Shown here one piece after another: positions 44,239 through 54,190 of a stretch of 64,000 nt of DNA. The position numbers were made by a program, and so were the translations under genes. The notes below the pieces were generated by a model. The model ran no database searches, had not been told where the DNA came from, and saw nothing but the letters and a program-made list of their open reading frames with translations. Origin of the DNA: Alteromonas genovensis (GTDB taxonomy: Bacteria; Pseudomonadota; Gammaproteobacteria; Enterobacterales; Alteromonadaceae); NCBI RefSeq assembly GCF_010500895.1, contig NZ_JAAAWO010000007.1, positions 124,001 through 188,000 on the forward strand. Reading direction: 5' to 3'. Every line of letters starts with the position of its first letter. Within the stretch, counting starts at the first letter, position 1.

Positions 44239-45834
44239 TTAAGTTATCCTTTCTCTTAATGACTGACAGCTTAATTTAAACTCATCGTATTTTTCACATT
44301 TATCAAGAGTGGAAAGAGCTTCCTCATTATTACCAGTATTCGAAAGAGCGATACTTTTTTGCAATATGAATAAGCTTTCATTACCAAATGTATTTTCCGC
44401 ACTTTCAATAGCAGCAAGAGCATCTTCGAATTTTTGTTGCTTCATCAAACGCTCAACCCTTATTTCTACAAGAGAGGGAGACGCATCCTGCCATCTTTCA
44501 ATTAAATCTAAATTCTGCATTGCTTTGATGCTGTCACCTTTGGCCATCCGAATGTTATACATAAGCTCTCGCATGTAAGGATGGTTTTTTGTGATTGAAG
44601 TTTGCGATTCACGAGCAAGCGACATCGCTGTATCAATATCGCCCGCAGACAAAGCATTAGAGGCTTCAAACGCTACCCTATAACTACTCAGCACCGTTGC
44701 AACTTCTGAAACTTCTTTTACTTCATTCCATTTCTGACGATCTACTTTGCGCCTTACCTCATCACGATACACTCTTAGTGCGTAAGACTTTATATTTTCT
44801 TCTCTCACATCAGGCGCCATGTGCCGTTTTTGAAAGTAATCAGCGGCAGTTGAAAGAGATGTGCTTAGTCCTTCTACTAGGAATGCGTTAAATTGTTGGC
44901 TGATACCTCCTAAATCTCCTGCCTTGAAGGCTCCAGTCAGGGCTTCTTGCTGCTTTTCCCAAAAAGCAGACAGCATGCCTTCTTGCTTTCCTTGAAAGTT
45001 TTCTAGCCGTTCTAGCACATGAGAGTGAGCTCGCGGAGAATATCCAGCGGCAATTGCAAGGTCAAACCCTAACAAATCCGCTTCATCTTCTTGGGTTCTC
45101 TTCCAAGCCGTATTCCAAACACTATCAGACACCGTTTGTATCACAGCATTGTAAACCATTGCCTTTGAAATATTATCACTGCCCTGCTCGCTTGGGTTAT
45201 ATTCAAGTGTTCTTGATTTACCCTGTTTTACAAAACTAGTGTCTTTCGCAACGTTTGCCATAACAATTGCGCTGGCTAGCATATTGACGTTTTCTTTATT
45301 GTCTTGAACTACAGCGTCCCGCTCGTGATGACGCATAAGAATGTGGCTAACCTCATGCGCAATAAGAATAGCTAACTCGTCTTCGCTTTCCACATTGTTC
45401 AGTGTACCAATGGGAATGCTTATCATACCGAAGGAATCAGCATAAGGCGCAAAAGACTGAGAATGAACCACTTGAATTTGAACGTTTACTGGACTGCCAT
45501 CCCATTGAGCCATGAGGTTATCAAGAATACCATCTAGGTATTTTTTTAATCTCGGAGAATGAACGACGTGAGACTGCCGAATTTGCTGCTTTGGAATATC
45601 CTTTCCCGAGTAACTGATCACTCCTTCAGTGCCACTAAATTCATCTTCTCGCTGTTTGTATTCAGCAACTTGCGGTTGAGAGATGTACTTTCCATCGAAG
45701 CTATTGTGAATACTCTTGCCAGTGAGGTTACCCATTGCATCGCCCACTCCTTCAATAGTGCTTTGACAAGCACTGATAGCGCATAAAGAGCCCAAAATAA
45801 TGGTTAGCTTAGTAAAAGTAGAATTAATTCGCAT
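44239..45834 (-). CDS. M48-family metalloprotease lipoprotein with C-terminal TPR region (BepA/YcaL-like)
   Basis: About 531 residues from ATG 45834, which gives a lipoprotein signal ending CAISAC (Cys23) and has GGGGGAG upstream; the frame is open a further 21 codons but that would bury the signal. The zinc-protease motif is LIAHEVSHILMRHHERD, with the third ligand in EDEADLLGFDLAIAAGY. The last 150 residues (KAMQNLDLIERWQDASPSL, FEDALAAIESAENTFGN, NNEEALSTLDKCEKY) are TPR-like, as in BepA, which checks outer-membrane protein assembly. It overlaps the upstream small gene by 11 bases, so translation is coupled in a three-gene operon. Confidence 0.88.
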   Translation of the reverse strand: MRINSTFTKLTIILGSLCAISACQSTIEGVGDAMGNLTGKSIHNSFDGKYISQPQVAEYKQREDEFSGTEGVISYSGKDIPKQQIRQSHVVHSPRLKKYLDGILDNLMAQWDGSPVNVQIQVVHSQSFAPYADSFGMISIPIGTLNNVESEDELAILIAHEVSHILMRHHERDAVVQDNKENVNMLASAIVMANVAKDTSFVKQGKSRTLEYNPSEQGSDNISKAMVYNAVIQTVSDSVWNTAWKRTQEDEADLLGFDLAIAAGYSPRAHSHVLERLENFQGKQEGMLSAFWEKQQEALTGAFKAGDLGGISQQFNAFLVEGLSTSLSTAADYFQKRHMAPDVREENIKSYALRVYRDEVRRKVDRQKWNEVKEVSEVATVLSSYRVAFEASNALSAGDIDTAMSLARESQTSITKNHPYMRELMYNIRMAKGDSIKAMQNLDLIERWQDASPSLVEIRVERLMKQQKFEDALAAIESAENTFGNESLFILQKSIALSNTGNNEEALSTLDKCEKYDEFKLSCQSLRERIT

Positions 45835-46198
45835 TTTCACACGCTCCCCCAAAACCCATGGTGCCGGTTTCTCTTTTATCCTTTGCCCCTGTCTCACTTA
45901 TTTTATAACAGGGTAAATCGACTACCTTCCCTTTATTCAGCTGTACGAAATATGTATCCAGCCACACTACCTCTCCCTTTGAATTCTTTATTTTAACGAG
46001 GTCGAGTACATCGTTTCTCTCAAGTACGGGTATGTCAGTGCTTGGAAGAGTGTCTACGGCGACCGTTGCAATTACCTTCCCTTTTGCATCGAGTGTTTCA
46101 ATTTCCTCAACACTAAAGCCTGTAATGGCTAACGGTTCATTTGCTATTACACTAAACGTCATGAGTAACGTTAGCGCGGCAGAATATTTTTTCATCAT
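45824..46198 (-). CDS. Small secreted protein of unknown function
   Basis: A 124-residue protein with a signal peptide (KKYSAALTLLMTFSVIA, cleavage before NEPLA). The mature 105 residues have two widely spaced cysteines (LPCYKI and GGACEN), which could form a disulfide, and a compact beta-type core (KVIATVAVDTLPSTDIPVL, GEVVWLDTYFVQLNKGKVVDL), possibly SH3-like. I do not recognise a family. Its start overlaps the CHASE2 stop by four bases and its stop lies inside the start of the protease gene, so it is the middle member of a tightly coupled operon. Confidence 0.75.
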   Translation of the reverse strand: MMKKYSAALTLLMTFSVIANEPLAITGFSVEEIETLDAKGKVIATVAVDTLPSTDIPVLERNDVLDLVKIKNSKGEVVWLDTYFVQLNKGKVVDLPCYKISETGAKDKRETGTMGFGGACENAN

Positions 46199-47556
46199 AC
46201 GATTTTCTCCTTGGTAAGACCTTTAAGGTATGTAATAGATGTTTTTAACGGTGTGAACAGCCTTATTTTTACTGCAAAAATAGAGAGGATAAGTGTTAAC
46301 TGTGCTACCCAATTGATTGGTTCAAAATTAAGTAGATATGAAAAAACGATAACGACAGCTAAGAGAAGTACAACAAGAATTATGGCCGAGACCGCTATAA
46401 ACCTTTTATCGCTTGCACCAATAGTCTTGCTTTCAGACTGCCTTTCAGCAACTTTCTCTCGCCACATAAAGACCAGCAGAAACAATAAGCAATCGGTTAT
46501 ATCTGCCAAATCGATACTACCCAAAACCGTTGGTGCAGGTCTGAAATACTGTTCTTTGTACGTTATCAAGTTATCAAGTGCCATTGCGTGAAAATAAACC
46601 CCGGCTACTTTTCCATGAACAGGTGAATATACTTCATCACGTGCACCTTGAATTAATGCGCCAACCATCACGAACTTGTCTTTTAAAAGATCTTTCAAAA
46701 TCTTTTTATCCTCACTTTTAGTGGCAGATAAATAGTCTGGTGGCAACGTAGTGGAGTAAGCACAACGTTGACGCCACTCTGGCACAAATTTCCAAAATAC
46801 CTCTGACAGAAGAATTTGCGACATTATTGTCAGCGTATATTGCTCTGACATGCAGCTTGCATTATTCGTCAAGCTGTACTGGGCGCTAGATAGTTCCATT
46901 CCCCATTGCAAAGCAATTGGCGGTGGCGCTTCAGGAATAGAACACTGAGAGTCACCGTTGCAATATTGGCTGTATAGGGCAAAGGCAGGGGTAGATAAAG
47001 AATCAATCTGTGAGGGATAGTAGCTGTCGTAACCGTCCCATTGAACTATTACCGGATCAGTACTTGAAAAGAAATTGGAGCCGGACAGCGCCGAATTATT
47101 AACACGTGGAAGATAGATCGGTACTCTTGAGCTGTACCTATTAAAAATATTGGCTAATGGCTCGGGGGAATCTCCCCGCGCAGACCTATCATGTGTGTAA
47201 AGTAGATCAACAAAAAGCCCTTTTGGCTCGTATGATAAAATTCGTTTAAATAAACCGGCTTGCTGAACGTAAGAGAGGGGCCAACTCAATCCATTGTTGT
47301 TGAGATAATCATCATTTATGAGCACCACGACAATTTCGTCTTGCCCTTTACTGCTATAGTAAAGGGCATTTACCCTATTTAGGATATCTGCAGATGCATT
47401 GTCAGTCGCAGTGGTTATCTTAAACGGATCGAGAAGGATTAAGAATACTAGCGCTACAGAGCGAATCCACAACCCTAGTCTTCCCCAATGCCGGCTTTCA
47501 GCAAATGCTATAAAATATAATACGAGCGCTTTAATGATTATGTCCATATCTATCAT
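46195..47556 (-). CDS. Membrane protein with extracytoplasmic CHASE2 domain and no output domain
   Basis: The 453 residues begin with a membrane segment (LWIRSVALVFLILLDPF). A CHASE2 sensor domain of about 300 residues follows: DEIVVVLINDDYLNNNGLSWPL, RILSYEPKGLFVDLLYTHDRS, KFVMVGALIQGARDEVYSPVHGKVAGVYFHAMALDNLI. The C-terminus has two or three membrane segments (LLFLLVFMW, FIAVSAIILVVLLLAVVIVF, WVAQLTLILSIFAV) and ends within 20 residues. In other proteins CHASE2 is joined to adenylate cyclases, kinases or GGDEF domains; here nothing follows. It heads the operon with the small secreted protein and the M48 protease, so the signal may be passed within the envelope. Confidence 0.85.
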   Translation of the reverse strand: MIDMDIIIKALVLYFIAFAESRHWGRLGLWIRSVALVFLILLDPFKITTATDNASADILNRVNALYYSSKGQDEIVVVLINDDYLNNNGLSWPLSYVQQAGLFKRILSYEPKGLFVDLLYTHDRSARGDSPEPLANIFNRYSSRVPIYLPRVNNSALSGSNFFSSTDPVIVQWDGYDSYYPSQIDSLSTPAFALYSQYCNGDSQCSIPEAPPPIALQWGMELSSAQYSLTNNASCMSEQYTLTIMSQILLSEVFWKFVPEWRQRCAYSTTLPPDYLSATKSEDKKILKDLLKDKFVMVGALIQGARDEVYSPVHGKVAGVYFHAMALDNLITYKEQYFRPAPTVLGSIDLADITDCLLFLLVFMWREKVAERQSESKTIGASDKRFIAVSAIILVVLLLAVVIVFSYLLNFEPINWVAQLTLILSIFAVKIRLFTPLKTSITYLKGLTKEKIV

Positions 47557-48127
47557 TGTTAACCCTAGTATTTACCGTTGGGTGTGTATTTGTCAATAAC
47601 GCTGTAAAAATGTACTGATCTTAAAAGTTTGATTGGATAAACTCAGTTCTCACATATATAGCCTTGACCGAAACACTCTAAACGTTATAAACACAGCCTC
47701 CGCCGAACAGACGATTATTTAGTCAATATTTATTGACGCCCGTATGTTCTTACTGCACACTGAAATTGTAAAAATATTGTTAACGGCAGTTAGCGGCGTG
47801 CTAATTCAAGCTCGATATAAGCGCTGATGTAAGCGCCAGTGTAAGTAAGAAAACTGCAAGTTTGAAACTTATAGCTTCGAAAGCTGTAAAACTCGAGAAC
47901 TTGAAAGTTAAAGAGTTCAAAGCTTGAGAAACAGCAAGCACGCTTTATGTATTTTGAGTCAATAACAGGCGGTCACTGGTTTACTTATAAATAAACCGCG
48001 TGTTTACCTTACCGAGATCACTCTACTTTGTTCGCTTTGATGCGTTCACTTTAGGGTAAAACCTCACTGCCAAAACAATACACTCGTTCGTTTTTATAAT
48101 AATAACGTTGTTAAAAAGGCAGGGACT
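47557..48127. other. 571-base divergent intergenic region with a run of small palindromes
   Basis: This separates the CHASE2 operon (minus) from the Yip1-family gene (plus). Four short inverted repeats are packed into 60 bases: AAGTTT-G-AAACTT (47858-47870), AGCTT-CGA-AAGCT (47873-47885), AACTC/GAGTT (47890-47894 and 47913-47917) enclosing AACTT-GA-AAGTT (47898-47909). The rest is AT-rich with no coding frame. Confidence 0.65.
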
Positions 48128-48727
48128 ATGATTCTAAATCACCTCATCGGTATCTACACTCATCCAAGAGAAGAGTGGCAGACAATTGATACTAAACACG
48201 AAAACTATTTCTACGCGCTTACCCATATTGCATTTATTGCACTTATTCCTTCTGTTGTTGCTTATTATTCTAGCGCTCATACAGGCTGGAGCATTGGTGC
48301 AGGTGACGTTATTAGACTTAGCGAAAACAGCGCTATTATGATGGGCATAGGCATGTACTTCGGTTTAATCGCTGGGGTGGTTGCGCTAGCGCTTTTAATT
48401 CATGAGCTTGCAAAAGCGTTTGACAGCTCGCCTACCTACACACAATCACTTGAGCTTGCCGCCTACACAGCCACTCCCATATTTATGGTGGGCTTAGCCG
48501 GTCTTTACCCTGAATTATGGGTGGTGATGACGGCACTGTTAGTGGGCATTAGCTACTCGGTTTATTTGCTCTACTCTGGTGTTCCCATTCTTATGCATAT
48601 GCATGAAGACAAAGGCTTTATTTATTCTAGCTCGGTGGTTACTTGCGGCCTTGTGTTGTTAGTAATATTAATGACTGGCTCGGTGTTAGTGTGGGGATTA
48701 TCAGGTGGGCCTGTTTTTATTCATTAA
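48128..48727 (+). CDS. Yip1-family inner-membrane protein
   Basis: A 199-residue protein with five hydrophobic segments (about 27-45, 68-92, 110-125, 130-152 and 170-192). IGIYTHPREEWQTID at the start and the following membrane topology match the bacterial Yip1/DUF1282 proteins such as E. coli YohC. Function is not established. GGCAGGGACT precedes the ATG, giving a good ribosome binding site. It stands alone and ends at a strong hairpin. Confidence 0.85.
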   Translation: MILNHLIGIYTHPREEWQTIDTKHENYFYALTHIAFIALIPSVVAYYSSAHTGWSIGAGDVIRLSENSAIMMGIGMYFGLIAGVVALALLIHELAKAFDSSPTYTQSLELAAYTATPIFMVGLAGLYPELWVVMTALLVGISYSVYLLYSGVPILMHMHEDKGFIYSSSVVTCGLVLLVILMTGSVLVWGLSGGPVFIH

Positions 48728-48789
48728 CGTGGTGATGTTAACTGGTTTGACGTTATCGGGTTTGACGTTATCGTATTAGCAATAAACAC

Positions 48790-48818
48790 AAAAATGCCGC
48801 TTTAAAAGCGGCATTTTT
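48790..48818. terminator. Terminator after the Yip1-family gene
   Basis: AAAAATGCCGCTTT pairs with AAAGCGGCATTTTT. It has T runs in both directions and lies between convergent genes (Yip1 and purF). Confidence 0.92.
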
Positions 48819-48921
48819 AATGGTTACTTTTCAGAGTGTCATCTCTGCACACTGACCTTAGCAATAGTGAGCACAATAGTGTTCAAAACAGCATTCACGA
48901 AAGTACGCGTACGTGCATCAA

Positions 48922-50442
48922 CTAGTTAGAGTCCATGTTATGAACATCTAAATTGCTCAGCTCAGCCTGCATGGTTGGCGCTTGGTTCGATTTTTCACCA
49001 CGAGACATATCAATTCGCTCTAAATATTCTTGGTCTATGTCTGCGGTAATATAGTTTCCGTCAAACACTGATGTTTCAAAACGCTGAATACTTTCGTTTT
49101 CTTCACGAACCGCTTCTACTAGGTCTGAAATGTCTTGGAAGATAAGACCATCTGCCTGGATTAAGTCTGCTATTTGATCAATCTCACGGCCATAGGCAAT
49201 GAGCTCGTTAGCGGATGGCATATCTATGCCATACACATTTGGAAAACGTATTTCAGGTGCTGCTGAAGCGAAGTAAACCTTTTTGGCTCCTGACTCTCTT
49301 GCCATTTCGATAATCTGGCCTGACGTAGTGCCGCGAACGATAGAATCATCGACTAGCAGTACACTCTTACCTTTAAACTCAGACGAAATCGCATTTAGCT
49401 TTCGGCGAACTGACTTTTTACGTAACGTCTGGCCCGGCATAATAAAGGTGCGGCCAATGTAGCGGTTTTTCACAAAACCTTGTCGATACGGTAATTCAAG
49501 AGTAGTCGCGATTTGTAGCGCTACATCCATCGACGTTTCAGGAATAGGAATAACCACGTCGATATCTAAATCAGACCATTCACGCTTAATCTTTTCACCG
49601 AGCTTTCTACCCATATTTACACGTGATGCATACACTGAGATGCCGTCGATAAAGCTATCGGGGCGGGCAAAGTATACAAATTCAAAAATACAGGGCGAGG
49701 TAATTGGGTTTTCCGAGCACTGGCGAGTATGCAACTGGCCTTCTTCGGTGATAAACACGGCTTCACCTGGCGCCACATCGCGAACGAACTGAAAGCCTAC
49801 AGCATCAATAGCGACACTTTCCGAGGCAACCATCCACTCTTCCCCCACTTCCGTCATTCGCTTACCTAACGCAAGTGGGCGAATGCCGTGAGGGTCGCGA
49901 AAAGCAACAATACCTTGGCCGATGATGGCTGCAACCACCGCATACGCGCCGCGAATTTTCTTATGTACCTTTGTGACCACTTCAAAAATGTGCTCGGCAC
50001 TTACGCTTAAGCCAGCAACTTGTTGTAACTCGTGGGCTAAGATATTAAGCAATAATTCAGAATCAGATGTCGTGTTGATATGGCGACGAGCAATGCGGAA
50101 TACTTCCTGCTGAAGGTCGTGGGCATTGGTTAAGTTACCGTTGTGAGCAAACGCTATACCAAACGGTGAGTTAACATAGAAAGGCTGTGCCTCCGCTGAA
50201 CTTGATGTTCCCGCTGTTGGGTATCTAACATGCCCAATCCCCATATTACCCGTTAAACGCTTCATATGGCGGGTGTGGAAAACGTCTCGCACCAAGCCAT
50301 TGGCCTTGCGTAAGTTAAACATATTCTGATCGATAGTCATTATACCTGCAGCATCCTGCCCGCGGTGCTGAATAACCGTCAAACCGTCATAAAGAGACTG
50401 AGCTACGGGGGTTTTACCAACTATTCCGACAATACCACACAT
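48922..50442 (-). CDS. purF: Amidophosphoribosyltransferase
   Basis: This enzyme makes phosphoribosylamine from PRPP and glutamine, the first committed step of purine synthesis. The 506 residues match E. coli PurF (505). MCGIVGIVG places the glutaminase nucleophile at Cys2 after loss of Met. The glutaminase domain also has [10 protein letters not shown] and [11 protein letters not shown]. The PRPP loop is [17 protein letters not shown]. cvpA lies 14 bases upstream, the conserved cvpA-purF pair. No PurR box was recognised upstream of cvpA. Confidence 0.98.
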   Translation of the reverse strand: MCGIVGIVGKTPVAQSLYDGLTVIQHRGQDAAGIMTIDQNMFNLRKANGLVRDVFHTRHMKRLTGNMGIGHVRYPTAGTSSSAEAQPFYVNSPFGIAFAHNGNLTNAHDLQQEVFRIARRHINTTSDSELLLNILAHELQQVAGLSVSAEHIFEVVTKVHKKIRGAYAVVAAIIGQGIVAFRDPHGIRPLALGKRMTEVGEEWMVASESVAIDAVGFQFVRDVAPGEAVFITEEGQLHTRQCSENPITSPCIFEFVYFARPDSFIDGISVYASRVNMGRKLGEKIKREWSDLDIDVVIPIPETSMDVALQIATTLELPYRQGFVKNRYIGRTFIMPGQTLRKKSVRRKLNAISSEFKGKSVLLVDDSIVRGTTSGQIIEMARESGAKKVYFASAAPEIRFPNVYGIDMPSANELIAYGREIDQIADLIQADGLIFQDISDLVEAVREENESIQRFETSVFDGNYITADIDQEYLERIDMSRGEKSNQAPTMQAELSNLDVHNMDSN

Positions 50443-50456
50443 GTGCGTTACCTATT

Positions 50457-50945
50457 TTAAACGGGATTTAAGAAACTGGATGAGCCTTTCACATACGTGA
50501 AAAACCACTCAATAATGACACCAAACTCAGGAATAAGTACCGACGCCTGCCACCACAATGCGGTTGCAGCACCTGTAAAGGTATCCATAAAAAAGAGTAA
50601 AGCGCTAACAATGAGAACACCGCGCAATGCGCCAAAAACAATGCCTAATGCACGGTCGGTGCCTGATAAGCCTGTGGCTTGAACTAGCTGGCTAAACACA
50701 TAGTTAACCATGCCACCTAGTATAAGTGTAGAGACAAATAATGCCGCAATAGCTGCGCCATTTTTAATGTAAGGATCGTCTATGGCAGTAAAGTAAACAG
50801 CAAGGTCGGCATAAAAATTACTGGAAATGAAGAGTGCAGAAAACCACACCACAAGGGAAATGGCCTCTTTAACAAACCCTCTAATAAGGCTTATTAAGGT
50901 CGATACCGCAATGATACCCAATATGGAGAAGTCAACCCAGTTCAT
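50457..50945 (-). CDS. cvpA: CvpA-family membrane protein
   Basis: The 162 residues (E. coli CvpA 162) have four membrane segments, the first being [21 protein letters not shown] and the last [11 protein letters not shown]. The [13 protein letters not shown] and [15 protein letters not shown] segments are family features. It is required for colicin V production in E. coli and linked to envelope homeostasis. It lies directly before purF and 165 bases after dedD. Confidence 0.95.
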   Translation of the reverse strand: MNWVDFSILGIIAVSTLISLIRGFVKEAISLVVWFSALFISSNFYADLAVYFTAIDDPYIKNGAAIAALFVSTLILGGMVNYVFSQLVQATGLSGTDRALGIVFGALRGVLIVSALLFFMDTFTGAATALWWQASVLIPEFGVIIEWFFTYVKGSSSFLNPV

Positions 50946-51110
50946 TGTCTCTTTATTGCGTTGATGTTGCCTAACTTATGCTAGACAAACTGCCGTTGGC
51001 GAGATGGCGCGCATTCTAACAGAAGCCAAAAATATTACTAGTCTGTAGTAAACAGTCTGTAACAAATTAGCTCCTCTATTAGTATAAAAACGCGGCTTTA
51101 ATTTTTCAGG

Positions 51111-51737
51111 TTACTCTACTTTGAAGGTTGTGACCTTGCCTTTAAGCTTAGTGAGTTCCTTTAAATGCGGCAGTGCCGACTCGAGCTTTTGTTTGTCTAA
51201 ATCTGGCCCGACAAAAACTTTGTTCAGTAACCCTGAGCTGGTTTGGATTTTACGACTAAACGCTCGATAACCAGCGCGCTCAAGCTTCGCCAGTAAGCTT
51301 TTTACATTTTTTTCGTGTCTGAAGCTTCCCAGCTGAATAACCCACCCTGCATCCTCTTCAGCAAGGTCATTGCTAGCTTCTATTACGGTTTGGCTGGCAA
51401 GCTCATCTTTGGGCTCAGGAGAAGTTGAAGTCGTTTGCGTGTCATCGCTTGCTTGCAATTCGCTGGCCTGTAACTCGGTCTTCTCTTGAGACTCGTATAC
51501 ATCGTCAAGCGCTTCGGCTTCTTCAACTTCAACTTCTGGCACGGCGGCTCGTGCAACGCGCTCAGAAGGAAATGGCTCAGGCTCTACTATTGGCTTTATC
51601 GGTGGATTTGCAGGAACTGAAACGAAAGGCTCTCGGTTCGTCTGTTTTTTGCCATCGAGAAAGTCAGGTAAGAAAATAACGGCAAGGGCCACTATGATAA
51701 TGGTTCCTACCAATCTATTCTTTAATGCCGATGTCAC
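51111..51737 (-). CDS. dedD: DedD-like SPOR-domain protein
   Basis: A 208-residue protein with one N-terminal membrane anchor (LVGTIIIVALAVIFLPDFL). An acidic, proline- and glutamine-rich linker leads to a C-terminal SPOR domain (about 132-205: WVIQLGSFRHEKNVKSLLAKLERAGY, VFVGPDLDKQKLESAL). SPOR domains bind denuded peptidoglycan at the septum, and DedD assists cell division. The start is GTG at 51737 behind AGGAG. The order folC-dedD-cvpA-purF is conserved. Confidence 0.94.
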   Translation of the reverse strand: MTSALKNRLVGTIIIVALAVIFLPDFLDGKKQTNREPFVSVPANPPIKPIVEPEPFPSERVARAAVPEVEVEEAEALDDVYESQEKTELQASELQASDDTQTTSTSPEPKDELASQTVIEASNDLAEEDAGWVIQLGSFRHEKNVKSLLAKLERAGYRAFSRKIQTSSGLLNKVFVGPDLDKQKLESALPHLKELTKLKGKVTTFKVE

Positions 51738-51800
51738 TGCTGTCTCCTGCTTGAATGACTGCGCCCGTTCCCTTAAAAATTGAAAGGGCGAATTCGCGAT

Positions 51801-53102
51801 TTATTGGCTTTGCTTTACAAGCACATCTGCCACGGTAACAAATGATCCAAACACTAATATAAGCTCATTTGCCTGATAATCTGCAAGTGCACTTTCATAA
51901 GCTAGGGTAACATTGTCGTATGTGGCTATATTCTCTATGGTTGTGCCGGCATTCACAAGGGCATTTTCAAGAACCTGCGCTTCACAGCCCCTAAAACCTT
52001 GGGTACTTGCTACATACCAAGAAGCATTAAGTGACGATAAGGGTGCTAGCGTTTCAGCGATTGATTTGTCTTTCAGCATGCCTACCACAACGCGGTACTT
52101 ATCGACCTTATACCGAGATAGCCACTCTTGCATTGACGCAGTGGCTTGAGGATTATGCGCCACATCTACCACTACAAGAGGTAGCTCACTTATTTGCTGC
52201 TGACGCCCCGGCATGGTTGTGCTGCGTATAATGGTATTCAGCGCGGCTTCTTCGGGTAATAAATCAAGCATTTCTAGGGCCGCTAATGCTGTGCTGGCAT
52301 TTTGAAGCGGAATATTCGGGTAAGGAAGCGCTGTGAAGGTATGCTCTTGCCCCTTCCAATGCCATTCACTATGATCAGCTTCTACAGCAGCGGTGAAATC
52401 TTTTGTCGCCCAGCGAGCGTTCACCTGAAGCTCGTCAACAACGTCATAAAGTGATGACGGTGGGAACAAATCCCCAATAACAGCATTGCCGTTTAACCGC
52501 ATTATGCCGGCTTTCTCTCGGGCTATTTTTTCACGCGTATTACCAAGCCAGTCTTGGTGATCGAGGTCAATGGTGGTAATCACAGCTAAATCGGGGTCGA
52601 TAATATTTGTGGCGTCTAGCCGTCCACCTAAGCCTACTTCCAATATGGTGATATCCACCTGCCAGTCTTGCATCATTTTCATTGCCGCAAGGGTGCTAAA
52701 TTCGAAATAGGTGAGCGTTATGTCGCCCCGAGCACTTTCTATAAATTCAAACGCATCGACAAAGGCTTGCTGTTGGGCAAGTTCACCATTAATACGAACG
52801 CGCTCGCAATAATCAATAAGGTGTGGAGAACTGTACACTGCTACCGTTTTTCCCTGCGACAGCAACGACTGTTCAAGAAGGCGGCATGTTGTGCCCTTGC
52901 CATTGGTACCGGCAACAGTAATGACAAGTGATTCACTGAGGTTAAGCGACATGGCGTTTGCCACGTCTTTCACTCTTTCTAACCCCATATCAATGGCGCT
53001 AGGATGAATTGATTCTAGGTAGGATAGCCATTGGCCCAGGCTTTTTTTATCAACAGATGGTGTTTGCTCTGAGCCAATGTTTTTATTGTTTTCGTTATTC
53101 AC
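51801..53102 (-). CDS. folC: Bifunctional folylpolyglutamate synthase / dihydrofolate synthase
   Basis: The 433 residues contain the Mur-ligase-type P-loop VTVAGTNGKGTTCRLLEQSLL and the family segments YSSPHLIDYCERVRING, ILEVGLGGRLDATNII and VVDVAHNPQA. It adds glutamate to dihydropteroate and folates. The GTG start overlaps the accD stop as TAGTG, so translation is coupled to accD, the same arrangement as in E. coli. The N-terminal 25 residues are polar and a little longer than usual. Confidence 0.97.
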   Translation of the reverse strand: MNNENNKNIGSEQTPSVDKKSLGQWLSYLESIHPSAIDMGLERVKDVANAMSLNLSESLVITVAGTNGKGTTCRLLEQSLLSQGKTVAVYSSPHLIDYCERVRINGELAQQQAFVDAFEFIESARGDITLTYFEFSTLAAMKMMQDWQVDITILEVGLGGRLDATNIIDPDLAVITTIDLDHQDWLGNTREKIAREKAGIMRLNGNAVIGDLFPPSSLYDVVDELQVNARWATKDFTAAVEADHSEWHWKGQEHTFTALPYPNIPLQNASTALAALEMLDLLPEEAALNTIIRSTTMPGRQQQISELPLVVVDVAHNPQATASMQEWLSRYKVDKYRVVVGMLKDKSIAETLAPLSSLNASWYVASTQGFRGCEAQVLENALVNAGTTIENIATYDNVTLAYESALADYQANELILVFGSFVTVADVLVKQSQ

Positions 53103-53947
53103 TAATTTTTGTAATGCAACTTGGTCAACAAGCCGTGTAATTTATCACGCATATCTCTGCGGTCAACAATCATATCGATTGCGCCTTTTTCTACGAGAAA
53201 TTCACTGCGCTGAAACCCTTCAGGAAGTTTTTCACGAACGGTTTGTTCAATAACGCGAGGACCCGCAAAACCAATTAAGGCTTTAGGCTCAGCAACGTTA
53301 ATGTCACCTAGCATGGCTAAACTTGCAGACACACCGCCCATTGTTGGATCAGTAAGTACTGATATATAAGGCAGACCTTTCTTGCTCATTTTGGCCAGTG
53401 CAGCAGAGGTTTTCGCCATTTGCATTAACGACATGAGGGCTTCTTGCATACGCGCGCCGCCACTGGCAGAAAAACAAATAAGCGGCGTATTGTGTTCAAG
53501 GCATGCATTCACTGCAGCAACAAATCGTGCACCAACTACTGAGGCCATTGAGCCGCCCATAAAGGCAAATTCAAAACATGCCACCACAACAGGCATGCCT
53601 TTCACTTTTCCCTGCATAACCACTAGCGCGTCTTTTTCATTGGTCGACTTTTGCGCCGCGGCAATACGATCTTTATAACGCTTAGAGTCTTTAAATTTTA
53701 ATAAGTCTTGAGGCTCGTGCTGGGCACCAAGCTCTACGCGATCGCCCTCGTCTAAAAACGCATCAATACGACGGCGGGCGGTTATGCGCATGTGGTGGTC
53801 GCACTTAGGACAGACTTCTAGTAATTTTTCTAATTCAGTTTTGTACAATACTGCCTGACAAGAGCCACACTTTGTCCAAATTCCTTCAGGTACATTGCCC
53901 TTTGTTGAAGTTTGCGTGCGTGGAAGTATTTTTTGAATCCAGCTCAT
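53102..53947 (-). CDS. accD: Acetyl-CoA carboxylase carboxyltransferase subunit beta
   Basis: A 281-residue subunit of the enzyme making malonyl-CoA. The N-terminal zinc ribbon has [20 protein letters not shown] and CDHH, with C-x2-C pairs at both ends. The carboxyltransferase core includes [41 protein letters not shown] and [17 protein letters not shown]. It is slightly shorter than E. coli AccD (304). It is preceded by the terminator of the truA transcript and overlaps folC by one base. Confidence 0.97.
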   Translation of the reverse strand: MSWIQKILPRTQTSTKGNVPEGIWTKCGSCQAVLYKTELEKLLEVCPKCDHHMRITARRRIDAFLDEGDRVELGAQHEPQDLLKFKDSKRYKDRIAAAQKSTNEKDALVVMQGKVKGMPVVVACFEFAFMGGSMASVVGARFVAAVNACLEHNTPLICFSASGGARMQEALMSLMQMAKTSAALAKMSKKGLPYISVLTDPTMGGVSASLAMLGDINVAEPKALIGFAGPRVIEQTVREKLPEGFQRSEFLVEKGAIDMIVDRRDMRDKLHGLLTKLHYKN

Positions 53948-54109
53948 GGAAATTGAATCCTTTGTTTTGATTGCCGGTATTTGTTTTTAATCTTGAGTAC
54001 CAGCAATACATTAATTTATGTCTTTGACAGCGTTACAAGAAAAAATGCGTAATCTGAAAAAGCAGCTATCTAATATAGCGCGCTATTAGACCACAATACA
54101 ACGAAATGG

Positions 54110-54149
54110 AAAAAACAAAACTGGTCTAAGAAGTTAGCTCGGACCAGTT
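54110..54149 (-). terminator. Terminator after truA
   Basis: AACTGGTC (54119-54126) pairs with GACCAGTT (54142-54149); on the minus strand TTTGTTTTTTCC follows. It separates the truA transcript from accD-folC. Confidence 0.85.
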
Positions 54150-54190
54150 CTGATTGTGTGATAGCTGTGTTTAAGCACTAGGCTTTAACG

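Noticed and set aside
50946..51110. PurR operator upstream of cvpA-purF
   Set aside because: I looked for the ACGCAAACG-TTTGCGT-type palindrome and found none in this gap.
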